In this document: positions 33,873 through 46,118 of the stretch, piece after piece
How positions within the stretch are numbered: the stretch's first letter is position 1
Layout of the letters: each line of letters begins with the position of its first letter
Assembly: GCA_000226015.1 (NCBI GenBank)
Contig: JH154734.1
Span: 6,941-70,940, forward strand
Direction of reading: 5' to 3'
Source of the DNA: Mnemiopsis leidyi
Lineage: Eukaryota > Ctenophora > Tentaculata > Lobata > Bolinopsidae
DNA length: 64,000 nucleotides
Made by a program: the position numbers and the translations under genes
Notes under the pieces: model-generated
What the model was told of the DNA's origin: nothing
Databases searched by the model: none
What the model saw: only the letters and a program-made list of their open reading frames with translations

Positions 33873-36800
33873 ATGAACCAAAAATTTCAGATAATTGAAT
33901 CCGTGCAAGTGGCTAGGTTTCAGTGGCGAATACACTTTCTAAATCTCCTGGTGGGATTGGTGGGATCTTCCAGGACATTTCTGGACGTTCTCTTTTCCAA
34001 GTTAGTTTTAAATTTTACAGCCATTTGGTTTCAATGGTCTAATTTCTTTAACCATAAAGAATAATAAGAAGGTTTATTTAGATTCAACGTAACTTTTATC
34101 AATGAGCAATGATTGATAGCGATGATTACATCTGATGATGATAAGTAATGCAGGTCGCTGATAATTTACTTGTGATGATAAGTGCCCTGTGATGATTAGG
34201 GGTAGTACACATATGACGTCAGCAAATTTTTGGTAATTTTTACCCCCCTCCGCCCTTCTGTCATCATTCGTCATTCATCATCATTACAGAACCCCCTAAA
34301 TGTACCATAATGACATCATCACAGTCGGAACCCCCCCCCTCCTACTTCATGTAAAAATCTTTGATTTTTGGTTTAATTTGCAGTAATTTTTGAAAAATTT
34401 TTACCAAGTCAGTGAAAACACAGTATTTCATCAGATTTCTGAATCAGAATTTTTACTTGAAAATTTTTCTTCTGATTTTGTAAAATTCTGATCAANNNNN
34501 NNNNNCCGCCATCATTCGTCATCACTTTGGAAACCCCCTCCCCCCCCTACGGTGATGACGTCATATGTGAAGACCCCTTATCATGAGATATGGATGATGA
34601 CTCAAAATTCTGTTCAGGCAGCCCGACTGGTGGTGTGAAGATGGGTTTGTTGACTGTCAGAACCAGAGAGATATCTCCAAATACTTTATACCTTGCAGGA
34701 ACGGCTCTATTTTAGATGGGGTACGTTTTTTATTCCTACTTATATGATATATCGTTGTATATATGATTTATCGTTGTAAAAGCAGTGGTCTTAATTTTTC
34801 ATCTGCAAGAACCATTAGTAAATTAAAATATTTTACCTCGCAGTGGAAGTTGCACAATATGAATATTTTTTCTAGCGACTCTGCTTGTCATTACAGTGTG
34901 TGATGAGTAATGTTTCCAAACTACCGAAGCAAGAGACTCAAAAAATAAAAACACATACAAAGAGAGCAACCCGTTTGATACTTGGACAAGAGAACTAGCT
35001 GTTATTCCGATACTTACAATGTGGTACTGGAATTCGTTGACGTTAAACTAAACGGGCGACGCGTGGCTAGAGTTTTTGCCGGGACTGAAATGCAAATGAT
35101 TGATAGAGCGTTATGGAGCGTAATAGAGAGTAAAGTTTGCAACACTTATGTTTATAAATCATCAAGGTAATCGTAACGTTGAAGCTCCGCCCTATGAATG
35201 ACTCATATAATAGTTTGAAATATTGAACGAAATTGCACATCGTCAATATTGCCACTTAGAGGTACCACTAGCGATACCATATCGATACTGATAGCTGACA
35301 ATAGAAGCTGGTTGTGCAAACTTGCGATGGTAACATTTTAGGTCTCTACAGTCAATCGGTATATATTCAAGTTGTCAGATCAGAGAGCCATGTTTTGACT
35401 TTTGGCCTTATAATTTTGGTTGTCAAAGTTGAGGCAAAACAGGGTTCTGCTAAGTGCCTCAGTGCCTTGTCTGAGACTAAAGTGCAATTTTGAGTTTGAA
35501 GTTTGGGTATAAACTTGTATCAAGATGACGTTTTAGATTTTCTTATTATTCGTTGGAACCTTCATTTTTGTCAGATCTTGAAATGAGAGAGCATAACTGT
35601 CGATTACCCGCCCCAATTTTCTACATTTTCCTTCACTACATCAACATATTCACATCAATCCTCATGTTCAGCTAAATTTTTCTGACAGGAATGCCAGGCA
35701 GGCAGTCGGTAGAACTGCTGAAGTGACATGATGTAAGCCACATTAACGGCTTGACATTATTTACTGTCAGTTTTGTTGCAATCCAGTAAATTCACTGGAC
35801 AAAGTCGCTGTCCTGGTGTCACGTGACACAAACAGTGTGACTGTCTGCAGCACAGCCGGAAGTTGCACCACATTTTACAAGCATGCTGCTGTTCGTCTGT
35901 CTCGTGCTGTTGGAACTAGCTGCCAGGCCCGCTCTAGGCCTAACTGACAAGGAAATAGCTGCGTTCACCTCCAGGGAGATTATCAAGGATGACCAGACTG
36001 ACAGGAGCAAGTTGAAAAGTCAGTTGTTTGCTGTTGACAACGAAGACGGATCCATCACTGTCACCACTAACGGAGTACCCTGGCACGCTGTCGGGGAGTT
36101 CCCCAACCCCATGATGGAGAGTTGGAACTCCTTCACCATGTTCAAAGAACCAGTGATGAGACCAGAAGGGAAGGAGCTAACTTGTCTGCCCTCGGGACCG
36201 ATCGGTATTTCAGTGTCGGGAGCTTACATTCACAGCTGGTGGAGCACTTCAGAAAAGGGCTGTTTCTACGCTGCTGACACAGATGAGTTTGACGTTTGCG
36301 GAGGAAGCACCACCTCTGACAACCAGTACCACTATCACCAGTACTCCCCTTGCGTCAGTTTGCCTATATGTAGGAACGAGTCTCCCATATTCGGAGTAGC
36401 CCTTGACGGGATACCGATATTTGGTCCGATAGCTGACAACGGGAGGCAGCTGACGCGGATAGACGTGGACAAGTGCGGTGGGAGATTTGATAAGAACGGG
36501 AGATATAAGTACCACGTGACCATAGACCCCCCTTACTTCCCTTCCTGTTTCCGGGGCGAACTCAGGAAGGATGTAGGGATACCAGCTGCAGATCTCACCT
36601 GTACTTGTCCGTACGACGATAGCAAGTTGGAGACGGGAGGTGGTGCTGAGATCTGCGACTTTTCTGGAGACGTCAACGTTCCAGCTGCCTGTGAAGACAA
36701 GATAGCCCACAACGCCACCATCAGCCGGAAGTGGAGACAAGAACAGAGGTACATCAAGCTGGCGGCGTGCTGTCCGGCGGGCAAGGACTGTGGAACTAGC

Positions 36801-39800
36801 TGCGAAACTGAGAAGGGAACCAAGGAGGAATGCCAGGTGGACACGAGAAAGGTGGGTGTGTTTGTGAATCTGCCTAAGGAAGTTTCCTGCTGGGAGGCCT
36901 GTTACGTGGAGTGTATTACAACTGACGCGTGTAACTGTAAGAGAAAGTGTAGGAGGGAATGTGTCGGGAGGAATGGAGCTAGCGATGGGAGGAAGAAACG
37001 GGACCTGGAGAGGGAGATAAGGAGGAAGACGGGAAAATTGGAAAAATGTCGCAGCAAAAATAGGAAAAATGTGTGATGACATATCAACATCATTAACATC
37101 AGCAACCCGGGGTTGGTCGATTGAGACGTTTGATTTAGTAAGAAAGCTTATATAGACGAAAGAGATGCTTGGGACTAAAAAGTTGACGTTCTTAGGGCAG
37201 CGCCCGCAGGCAGCCATACTGGGACAAAACGTCGACACGATCATATGAACTCGGTTGTAATAAAATGTGACTGTTTGAAATATTTTCAATTTTCATTGAA
37301 CCAGTAATTTGTCTTGAACGAGCAATTTTCATTCTATGCTTTAGAACAGTATATAAATTAACGTATAAAAGAGTTGCCAATCCGTTCGAGAGAAATCTGC
37401 AAGCTTTTGGTCTAGAGTTAATGGGGGCATTAATGTAGGGTTCAGGGCAGTCAAAACATGATAAAATGATGGATTGCCAGTCGCAGGAGTATCTCTATAA
37501 AAGTAAGATTGGTTACTCTTAATCATTGGGTTTGTAATGGATAGTCTATCTACTCTATCTAGGACTAGGCTGCAAGATGGAATACCGGCGCCGTCCAAGA
37601 GAATGTGTTCACCCAAAATATCAATCGCATTAACAAATTTGTGGTTTAGGGTTATAATTTGGCTTTTTCTGTTTGTTTTATGTGGTTAGGGGATTAAAAC
37701 ACTGACCATGTGATCATGAAACCCTGGGATCTGCTTCTTGTCAGAGGGCAAAAAATTCAACATGGCCTTATATACACCGGTATTTTTACTATGGTTATGG
37801 TTAAATTGGGCATATTTAACAAAGTCTTAACCATCTGTCCATCCAAACACGTAATTTTTTACTTTTTGATCGAGAAACCCCGGCTGAAGAAAATGGTAAA
37901 AAGAATCGCTGTAAACTTTTACGGCTTTGTTAAATGATTACGTCCGCTCGCATCTACAAAGGCAAAAGAATACTGGCAACTTTATATACCTCAAAGAAAG
38001 GTGCAAGAAAAACGGCATACACATAAAACATTATAAGTATACTGATAGTTAAACGTAGTCTTTATTTATCAAAATAAAACTTTTCTCATGTCAAGAAAGC
38101 TTGGTTGGTGCGGCTTTTAATTATTACAACCTGAAGTTAACGTATATATATAGAGCTGAAACAGAATTTTAGCATAAAAATAAACTAAAAAATGGTCTGC
38201 CGTCGATATATTGATCTTACTATAAGTCATTAGATTGATCAAAACATAATGTCTATTTAATTCTGATTAAAATTAGAATAAATTAAGCTTCAACCTCTTC
38301 AAAATATATTTTAAACTTTCCAACTATTCGGTAGCGAGGTGGTAAACGTTTTCTCGCCGTGAAATAGTCGGTAATCGAGCCTTTTCGCGACACGAAGTGG
38401 CAACACTTGCCTGATCATGTGACATTGTGACCACATCCAGCAATTAGATATCCTTTATATATTGAAGCATTTGAAGCATGATAACCTACGTTTAATTTTG
38501 CTGGGGCATTTCAATTGTTAATTAAAATATGAGTCGCGAAGATACCGTCTTGACAACGAAGTGAGACCAGCAAATTGAATATTGTCCAGGAGATCGTCAA
38601 AATGTCAAATATTAGGTAATAACCTGTTTTAACCGTGGTAAATTACACGATCCCAACGCTTAAAATCACGAGCGAATTTCCGAATATAATTTCATAATTA
38701 AATACGGTAAAATGATCACCTAAAATTTAACATAACTTTCAGATCTTTTGATCTATTAAGAAGAATTATATGTCGGATAACGCGAGTCCGATCTGAAATT
38801 TGTATTGCTAGATGATTGTGGTGAAATTCGATTAACCATAGTTACATAATCTCATGATAGCGAAAGGTATTTTTGGGGAGTCGGGTGGCATTTTTTCACA
38901 TTATATAAAAGCGGTTAACCAATGATTAGTTAAGTATGCGCAATCATGATATTGATCATCGCATTTTAAAGTGATTACGACCACTACTTATACTTCTCCT
39001 AATTCGGAACTAAGTCCGATCTATTGCAGAACGCAGATACCTTCTTCCAATTCCATTATGTCCCATCATCAGGGTTATGTACCACATCAGGGTTTATACA
39101 GTTCCTTTTTTGTGTGTCCCAACATCCTTTTGTTACGTTGGTAGACGACAGGCTGCTCTGTTTAGGTCTACTCCCTTATGTCTCACCTCACCGTGGGTCA
39201 GGGCAGCCCTTGAAGCTTTTAAGTTTCCCTTCTGACTTTTACATACCTTTCGGTTTCATCGATTTATGAGCCAAGGTAAATAAAATCCTCTCCCTTCTCG
39301 ATGGTTTCTCCTGAGCGGCGCTGAAGATCTTCTGTGTACAGAGTTATGGCTTTGGTTTTCAAACATTCATGAACAGTTCCATCTTGGTTGCAGCTGATTC
39401 TACACGGTAAATATAAGTTCGGAAGCTGTCTTGATATCCCCAATGACTATGAGTAACTGAGTAAGGCTTTATCATCGGCGAGGTCAACGTCCGGGTTATA
39501 GTTATACTTTGTTGCTGAATTCTCCTACTAGTGATTAGTGAAACCCAGCCTCCCGATGTTGGCGCTGACTGCTTTCCTCATGCAATAGTCTATCACTATT
39601 GCAGAGGTATGGGGCAAGATTGTCACCCTGGAGCACCCCTGCTCAAATGTCGAAGATTTCTGATTATTCATCTGCTCTAGTAGTTGTATGCTCGTACACA
39701 AGTATAATTACTGACATATCCTCTATGGAATTCCATATCATATGCATATGCTGCCAGCTAATCTTCAGCATTTTTTCTTCGATGCATACTGCCAAATTCT

Positions 39801-42800
39801 TTTTTACCTTATTTAGGCTAGTTTTCGCCATCCTGTAATCCTCGCGATGCTTGAAGGTTGATTACAATAAACAGTGATAAGCCTGAAGCAGGGCCGGGAA
39901 CGTCAGTGGTTAGAATAAGATCAGGTCTGGATTTTTAAAAAGCTCAGCGGCTGAATACACAAACAATAATATTTAAACAACAATATTTAAATAACGGTGG
40001 AACTCTACCAAGCTGGGAGCAACCAGTTCTGGACTTTAAAACACGTCGTTTTTAGAATTGTTTATGCCAAATTTGTAAAGGCGTTGTGCTAAATTCACAG
40101 ACATGAGACAAACCGCTTAGTGAAAATTAAACGACTATTGAACTCTTTCTCTAAAATCTATGAGTGGTGGCCTGCGTTTAGAGAAAATTGCAAACTTTTC
40201 AATTTTATGAGAATGAGGTGTGTTATAGATATTTTATCTTATTTGATTTGATAAAAGAGAAAATTAACCCTCAGGTGCTGCTGGGAAATAAAAGTGAAAA
40301 TTACTTTTTGGTTTTCTTCAAGTTACTCTGCAAAGACGACCACTTCGGTTTGAACCTACCTATGGCAAGCTCTTCATTTTTCATCGGCGCATTGATAGGT
40401 GAGTTATAGACACTTTTCAGTTTGTCAGACGATGCCTCCAGTGGTACAGAAAATATTCGGGGAAGGGTCACAAACTTTTCATATGATATTTCAGCTGACA
40501 GGGATTGACCAACGAAATGTAGGTTCTCGACCAATCAATATCGAGCAACATGATATAAACGATTACTAAAATGTTAACCGTCGCGTCGAAAATAACTTAA
40601 ACATGTTATATTTTCAAACATGTTATATTTTCAAACATTTTATATTTTCTAATCAACTTCAGGTGGTTGTCTATTAGGTATCCTTTCTGATACCCGAGGT
40701 AGAAGATTTGCAGTGTTAGCGTCTCTTATCGCTGCTTTTCTCTCCTCCCTCCTCATCGTTTTTACTCCTATCATCGAGATTTACATCTTGGGTCGATTCC
40801 TTGATGGTATATGTTTCGGTGGCTACTGGATCAACACTTTCGTTATTTCTATCGAGTATTCTAGGCCAGGTATATTGCAGTTTTTTATTGTTTTTTGCTG
40901 ACACATTTTCTCCTGTTACTCTGTTTTGAAGTTAATCGAAATCACTTAAGAAATAATAAAAAATAATAAATTGCAAATAATGATAGCAACTGCACCCGAG
41001 TGAAAACGCCAAACGATAGAACTGTCTATAGCGTCGCATCAACTTCAAGTACGACTGGGATTGAAATGAGCGACTGCAAGTCTATATAAGATCGATCCAT
41101 TACATTTGGTGCCCGCTACACGTAATCAAACGTGCTAATGGAACTGGCGGCTTCAAGCCACAAACCCGATCAAAATTGGGATGTTTTTTCTTAAACTTAA
41201 CATATTTATCTTAGATTAAACCAACGATTAAGTTGCAGTGTCTCACACTCCCGACTTCTACATTCTAAAAACATGCTGTCATCTAGCCAATCTCTTGGCC
41301 GGTTGGCTCTAACGTGCACCAAACTCACGCTTAAACAGCTTAACCTCTCGTCTTTATGTTTCATGAAACTAACCGCCTATTAAAGCATGAACGTGTCCAC
41401 TATATGAATCTAGTGTCAGCGTCAAGATAGATTTCGCTCTGCCAGTTCCACATTGTGTAAAATGTTGATCAAGTTCTGATCAAGACGTGAAGACGTGATC
41501 AGGTGCTATTAGGTTTTATAAAATTTATTGTTAATTTCAGATAGGAGATCTTGGTGTATCCTCAGCTATTTTGTTCTGTGGGGACCAGCAATGGTTCTAA
41601 TGTTGTACCTTGGGGAACTCTTAAGTCAGCACACGTAAGTTTTGGGTAACAATAATGGTCAGTGGGGTTCATAAATTAGGAGAAGGTGGTGGGAGGGGGT
41701 CCGGGTAAAGCCATGAGTATAATCATGTGCAGACCCGGATCACACCTTAGTATTTCCCTTATGGCAACATTAGAGTTTCAGTAATAGTTGTTTTGACTCA
41801 TGTCAATTGTCATGAGTCGGGAATTTCATAAAACAGGAGTCTCAGTCTCATAACTCAAGATATCCCCGACATGAAAATTTCCCAGTTGGCATTTCCAAGC
41901 CCTCTTCAGCTCTGCTCTGATATTATTCCTCCTGATTATGACCGCATGTCTCGGTATCGAGAGTGCCGCTTGGACCTTTGGAAATTCAGCAAAGCATGAT
42001 AAAAAGAAATCCAGTGATTTAGTGAAATCTATTGCCAAGGTTCGTGCACTAAATCTTTAATTCTCGTTTGTAAAAATTTTATGACGCAATCATTACCTCA
42101 ACTTCTGAACGATATTTAAAAATTCAAGTACAGCACCATTATTCCTTATGAATTCAAGATAAAATTAATAACTGGACTTAGCTGCTTCGACTGCACTGCC
42201 TTTTTACTTTTTACTTTAGATAATCAAGATGGAAGTGACAAATGTACCAAACGAACGGTTTCACAGATCACAGTCAACGCAAAGTTTTCAAGATGTTTTA
42301 AGAGGCTCAAGATACAGGAAATATAGACAGTCTATATTATCGCTTCTTTACATTTGGTAAGGAGAAATGTCATCGAATTTAAAATCTAGGAATCTTTCCA
42401 GATAGCGTTAGATCTTCGATACCTTGGGAAACCATTTTATAGCATCATTTATGTAGAAAATATAATTACGATAAAATTGACGCAAACCGAAAAAAATACT
42501 AATTCAAATTGAAATAGCGTAATCAAAGCTGTTAGACAGTGGGGTTATACTTATCAAAATCAATTCGTTAGAACTAAAAATCGTTATACATGGAAATAGC
42601 ATAATCCTCTAGTCAGTTTTATAGAAGCACAGCAGCTCATCATTCATGATACGATAACATGATGTTCATGTATGACCAATGGGTCAAACAGCTCCTGCCG
42701 CCATAAAAGAACCGTTTTATAGAGCCGTCCAAGAGCCGTCTGACCTGAAACACTATAATATTTCCGGTCCCTCTACAGGTTTATAACAGCGGTTGCCTAT

Positions 42801-43379
42801 TACTTAAGTTACTACGAAGCCTTCTTCAAACAAAGTCCCAAAGAGCTAGGAGTTCCCGTTTCCTCCCTCGTCCTCCTTTCAGCCGGGAGCAACCTAACTG
42901 GCTTCCTCCTCAGTACTCTCCTTGCCCGCTGTCTGCCTCGTCGCACGTCGCTCATCATCACAACTCTCGCCGCCGCCGCCTCCTCCTTCGGGCTCATCGC
43001 CTCCAACAAATACTCTGATTTTGTCCTCCTGCTGGTGGGTAAGATCGTGACTAGCGGACTCTTCTCCCTGGTGTACCTAGTCACGGTGGAGATCGTCCCG
43101 ACACCGTCCCGAGGTTTTGTAGTCGGTATCTGTTTCGGGATGTCCCGTCTGGCAGCCACCCTGGCTCCTCACATAAACTATATAGCTGATATTCTAGATG
43201 CTCTGCCCCAAGTTTTCGTAGGGACGGCGCTGTTGGTGTGCTCGATCGCATCCTGGACATTACCCGAAACAGGGGAGACAGAACTTTTACAGGACTATTA
43301 TCAGACTAAAGATTTACAGAGGCATCTGGAGAAGTACAAGACTCGACATCTCTCTAAGTCTCTGGAGAGCTCCATTTGA
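33873..43379 (+). CDS. SLC22-type organic ion transporter, major facilitator superfamily (8 exons, 499 aa)
   Basis: Exons: 33873-34000, 34618-34720, 40323-40398, 40663-40869, 41541-41634, 41886-42039, 42220-42356, 42779-43379; 1500 bases with agreeing phases. The N-terminus FQIIESVQVARFQWRI and the extracellular QPDWWCEDGF match the SLC22 pattern of helix 1 and the first loop. LLCKDDHF stands where SLC22 members have the WxLVC motif. GILSDTRGRR is the MFS loop 2-3 signature. LGIESAAWTF replaces the usual ESPRW, and LVTVEIVPTPSRG plus LPETGETEL match the C-terminal half. SLC22 proteins move organic cations, anions or zwitterions across the plasma membrane; the substrate cannot be told. The last exon is markedly GC-rich. 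Intron 2 (5.6 kb) contains the YHYH gene. Intron 1 contains the assembly gap. Confidence 0.8.
34185..34592. mobile_element. Element with inverted ends, interrupted by an assembly gap
   Basis: The left end, TAGGGGTAGTACACATATGA followed by CGTCA, and the right end, TGACGTCATATGTGAAGACC followed by CCTTA, are inverted copies. Between them are repeated TCATCATTCGTCAT blocks and C-rich runs. Ten N (34496-34505) lie inside, so its true length is unknown. It looks like a non-autonomous DNA transposon or foldback element in intron 1 of the SLC22-type gene. Confidence 0.55.
34496..34505. other. Assembly gap (10 N)
   Basis: Ten N characters. The flanks resemble each other, so the gap probably reflects a repeat that could not be joined. 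Confidence 0.99.
35883..37076 (+). CDS. Secreted YHYH-domain protein, intronless, nested in the SLC22-type gene (397 aa)
   Basis: The first 19 residues (MLLFVCLVLLELAARPALG) are a signal peptide. A YHYH-type domain lies at about residues 80-230: the name motif appears as NQYHYHQYSPC and is followed by FGVALDGIPIFGP, the typical glycine-rich strand of this family. The C-terminal part is rich in paired cysteines (CCPAGKDCGTSCE, CWEACYVEC, CNCKRKCRREC) and ends in a strongly basic tail with a possible RKKR cleavage site. The gene has no introns, is far more GC-rich than its surroundings, and sits in the same direction within intron 2 of the transporter gene. YHYH proteins are common in bacteria and scattered in eukaryotes; their biochemical role is not settled. 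Confidence 0.85.
   Translation: MLLFVCLVLLELAARPALGLTDKEIAAFTSREIIKDDQTDRSKLKSQLFAVDNEDGSITVTTNGVPWHAVGEFPNPMMESWNSFTMFKEPVMRPEGKELTCLPSGPIGISVSGAYIHSWWSTSEKGCFYAADTDEFDVCGGSTTSDNQYHYHQYSPCVSLPICRNESPIFGVALDGIPIFGPIADNGRQLTRIDVDKCGGRFDKNGRYKYHVTIDPPYFPSCFRGELRKDVGIPAADLTCTCPYDDSKLETGGGAEICDFSGDVNVPAACEDKIAHNATISRKWRQEQRYIKLAACCPAGKDCGTSCETEKGTKEECQVDTRKVGVFVNLPKEVSCWEACYVECITTDACNCKRKCRRECVGRNGASDGRKKRDLEREIRRKTGKLEKCRSKNRKNV
37077..39017. other. Intronic spacer
   Basis: Rest of intron 2 of the SLC22-type gene. The first 200 bases should be the 3' UTR of the YHYH gene, with AATAAA near 37259. Positions 37695-37830 resemble the ATGGTCA-rich repeat at 3740. Nothing else was recognised. Confidence 0.4.
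39250..39850 (-). mobile_element. Decayed LINE, RTE-like reverse transcriptase fragment
   Basis: On the minus strand several reverse transcriptase landmarks appear in order, in shifting frames: AGVLQGDNLAPY (for the usual GVLQGDTLAPYLF), then DYCMRKAVSANIGRLG, then DVDLADDKALLS (for the YADDIALL catalytic block), then EDFIYLGS followed by IDETER. Stops and frame changes make it non-functional. The order and wording are typical of RTE-type non-LTR elements of marine invertebrates. The 5' part and endonuclease were not found. It lies antisense in intron 2 of the transporter gene. Confidence 0.7.
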
Positions 43380-43839
43380 GTTGAGAGAAAATTGAAACTG
43401 AACGTTATAGATGCAGTTCGTTGACGTGATGCATTTGTTACTGGTGTTTTACTTTTTATTGTTATTTGTACTTTGAACTTAAAAGATCATGTTTAAATTC
43501 AGGTGAGACTGTAACCATTTAAAATTAATGGTTTTAATTAACGTAATAACAATTACTCTTAGTTTTGTCTACTATAACTAAGTAGTAACTAAAACGTATA
43601 GTATCGATATGAGAGCGGATAAGCTTGTTTAAACGCGGGCGTTACAAAAAATATCAGTTTGTTTGTTAAACTTAGTGCTACTCAGACTCGGATTTCATAA
43701 ACAATTTCTAAGTTCGTGGTGCGTCTTGTCGACATAATTGAGTTCATAAGAGAAATATTACATATGTTTTTACGAGTCAGATATTGTTTCTAGAATTCTC
43801 AATCAGTTGTTTTATTTCATTTTGTATTCGCTAGCAACA
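43380..43839. other. Intergenic spacer
   Basis: 3' UTR of the SLC22-type gene and promoter of the next gene. AT-rich; no other feature seen. Confidence 0.4.
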
Positions 43840-46118
43840 ATGCTTTCCTGTTTTTGCATTCTATTCTTTTCGGCTTTCTGGATGTTAAGTTCCGTTATTG
43901 AGAGTGGGAAATCAAGTAAGTGCGAAGTTTTGTATTGTGAGACGTGAGAATAAAATAAGTATAAAGTATTAAGTAATTAATAAAGTCAAATGCAATGAAT
44001 GATATGGTTGTGAATAATTGATGGAACCGAGTACTGCATCTCATTTTAGTGGGCATCTCAAAATCTTGATAGAGAATTAGAGCTGGCCGGATTGTTCCTC
44101 CGGGTGAATAGGCAAGGGTAAGAGGAATCTCTGCATAGATAAGAATAGGACGAATATGCATATAAGAGAAGAGTATAACTATAAGACAAATAAATGCATG
44201 AAGAAGAGTAAGAAGAAACCTCGACCAATTGCAATACCATGTAACTTGGAGTCCAAATTCGCGAACAAAATTAGACGCGCCAGCATGAGCATTTTATTGG
44301 CAGTACCAAAAGTTTAACCTCAACAATGCAAATATACTATTTATCAGTCGATTAAATCCAAACTCCCTCAGATATCGACAAAATCTCAACTTCAATCAAA
44401 TTTGGCCTTAGATCAAGACGTTAGCAGTATTGGTGTTACAACTGCCAAACAATATCCGATTTATGAGAATAGGGCCGCTAGTCAGAGCAGAGCGTTTCTG
44501 AAAGTATGCGAGTATTGAGTTGTAGTTGTACAATATCAACTGGTCGGATCGTTCAAATCAACGATTGAGTCTGACCTCGATATATAACCTGATGACCTAG
44601 CTAAACATCCATTACTTATACTGGTGATTGTAGTCAGACACAAAGCAATAAAACCATGTTCACTTGTCAGTGAAAATAGAATCAATGCGAAGTGACGTCA
44701 TGTTTAAGTTCTACTTCTACACAAGTTTATTTGGCTTTCAGCTCGAACATTAAATCGGCGAATAACTAGCATGACTAGGGTTGTCAAAATTTGATTTGCA
44801 TTTTATTCGAATTCAAGTTTAAAATTCTGCAGAAAATGGTGGACAGTGGAGAGAGATCAGCCGGAACTGTTACCGCGAGTGCAAGCAGTGCACCACGGTC
44901 GACTGTATCATGACGGTTCACCTAGAACACAATCCTGTCTACGTGAGTTACAGTGGAGTTCAAGACACTACAAGATACTCCAACTTTTACGACCGTCAGG
45001 GACAGAGAATTGGCTGGTTTGTCTGGGATATCCGTCTGGGTAAGTGAGGGAGGAAGGGACAGAGCATTGGCCATGGTCTGGGATATCTATTTAGGTAAAC
45101 TCGGAAAAAAGTGTACCTCGAAAAACTGACCACTACACTACAGCAAATTTCATGTTTTTGAAATGAAGGTCAAGGCTGGTATAATAAGGAACTGTAAAAT
45201 CTAATTTGGTAAGACCTTACTAGCTGGGGACTAATTGACCTGGATCAATTACCGAGGGAATGTCACTGGAAGTGGAGACTTAGAATTGTATAGTTTTTTT
45301 CCAGACTCGAAATATTGAATTTGAATTTCTGTAATGACCCAGGAGTTTACGTTCACCGCTGTGGACCATGGAAAAGAGCAAAGTTTGTTGTGGACGGAGA
45401 GCATCAAAGTAACTCAATATACTGGCGAGAGTGGAAAATTGTGAAAAATAGCACAAGCTTCTTTTTATTTTTGAACCGAGAACTCGTGTATGAGCTAGAG
45501 TTCAAAAGGTATTTCTATTAAACTTGACGTAATTTGATCTATTATTTTTTAATGCGGGATGCTATTCAAAAGCGTGGTGCTATTCAAGTTCAACTGATCT
45601 ATCATTCTACCCCTCTCAGTTCTGAATTTTAAAATCGAATTGCATATGCAATATTGCAATAAACAATATGACATATTCTATTGAAGTTCAAATTCCGTTT
45701 AAGACTTCCAATCAAATTCTGCAAAAGGAAGACACGAGGCTGGATACCATTAACTTTGCATTTTCCTCAGAAGAACAAGGACATTCTTTTACTTTTAGAA
45801 TTAGATACAAGAGAAAGTACATGGCATGTAGAGATCACGTGATCCACGTACCGCACAATTGTGCTGTGTAAGATCTATTGCAGTACCCTGAAAATTTCAA
45901 ATCCGAATTTCAATTTGGTTGTCATGTGACTCCTATCTTTCAGGGCTGGATCCGATTGTTCGACAACTTGGGCTGGTGATAAAGTTGGTGGCGTTGCTTT
46001 TAGTGGTCTAAATGGTGCTAGATGGAAGACGGAGTACGAAGAAATAGATCCAACTACTGAAACAGACTTTGTGACAACTGTTAGGCCCCTCACTAACAGT
46101 TATACTGTCGTTATCGGT
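43840..46118 (+). CDS. Secreted protein of unknown family (exons partly linked)
   Basis: Exon 1 (43840-43915) encodes a signal peptide (CFCILFFSAFWMLSSVI). Exon 2 (44833-45039) joins in phase and gives GGQWREISRNCYRECKQCTT and later YSGVQDTTRYSNFYD and IGWFVWDIRL. Further coding pieces lie at about 45305-45508 (GVYVHRCGPWKRAKFVVDG, SFFLFLNRELVYELEF), 45665-45869 (SIEVQIPFKTSNQIL) and 45944-46118 (AGSDCSTTWAGDKVGGVAFS). The last two join correctly, but I could not join exon 2 to 3, or 3 to 4, in frame; a small exon may be missing or the gene may be damaged. Composition suggests an extracellular beta-rich protein; weak likeness to farnesoic-acid-methyltransferase-type lectin-like domains is only a guess. 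A stop (TAG) at the end overlaps the first donor-like site of the repeat array. Confidence 0.5.
44995..45105 (+). repeat. Imperfect duplication of an exon end plus 5' splice site
   Basis: GGGACAGAGAATTGGCTGG and then TCTGGGATATCCGTCTG/GGTAAGT are followed by a second version, GGGACAGAGCATTGGCCATG then TCTGGGATATCTATTTAG/GTAAAC. The first is the end of exon 2 of the secreted protein gene. Confidence 0.8.

Noticed and set aside
36249-37289. 346-codon open frame on the minus strand
   Set aside because: It is antisense to the YHYH gene and arises from its GC-rich codon use; it has no domain and no composition of its own.
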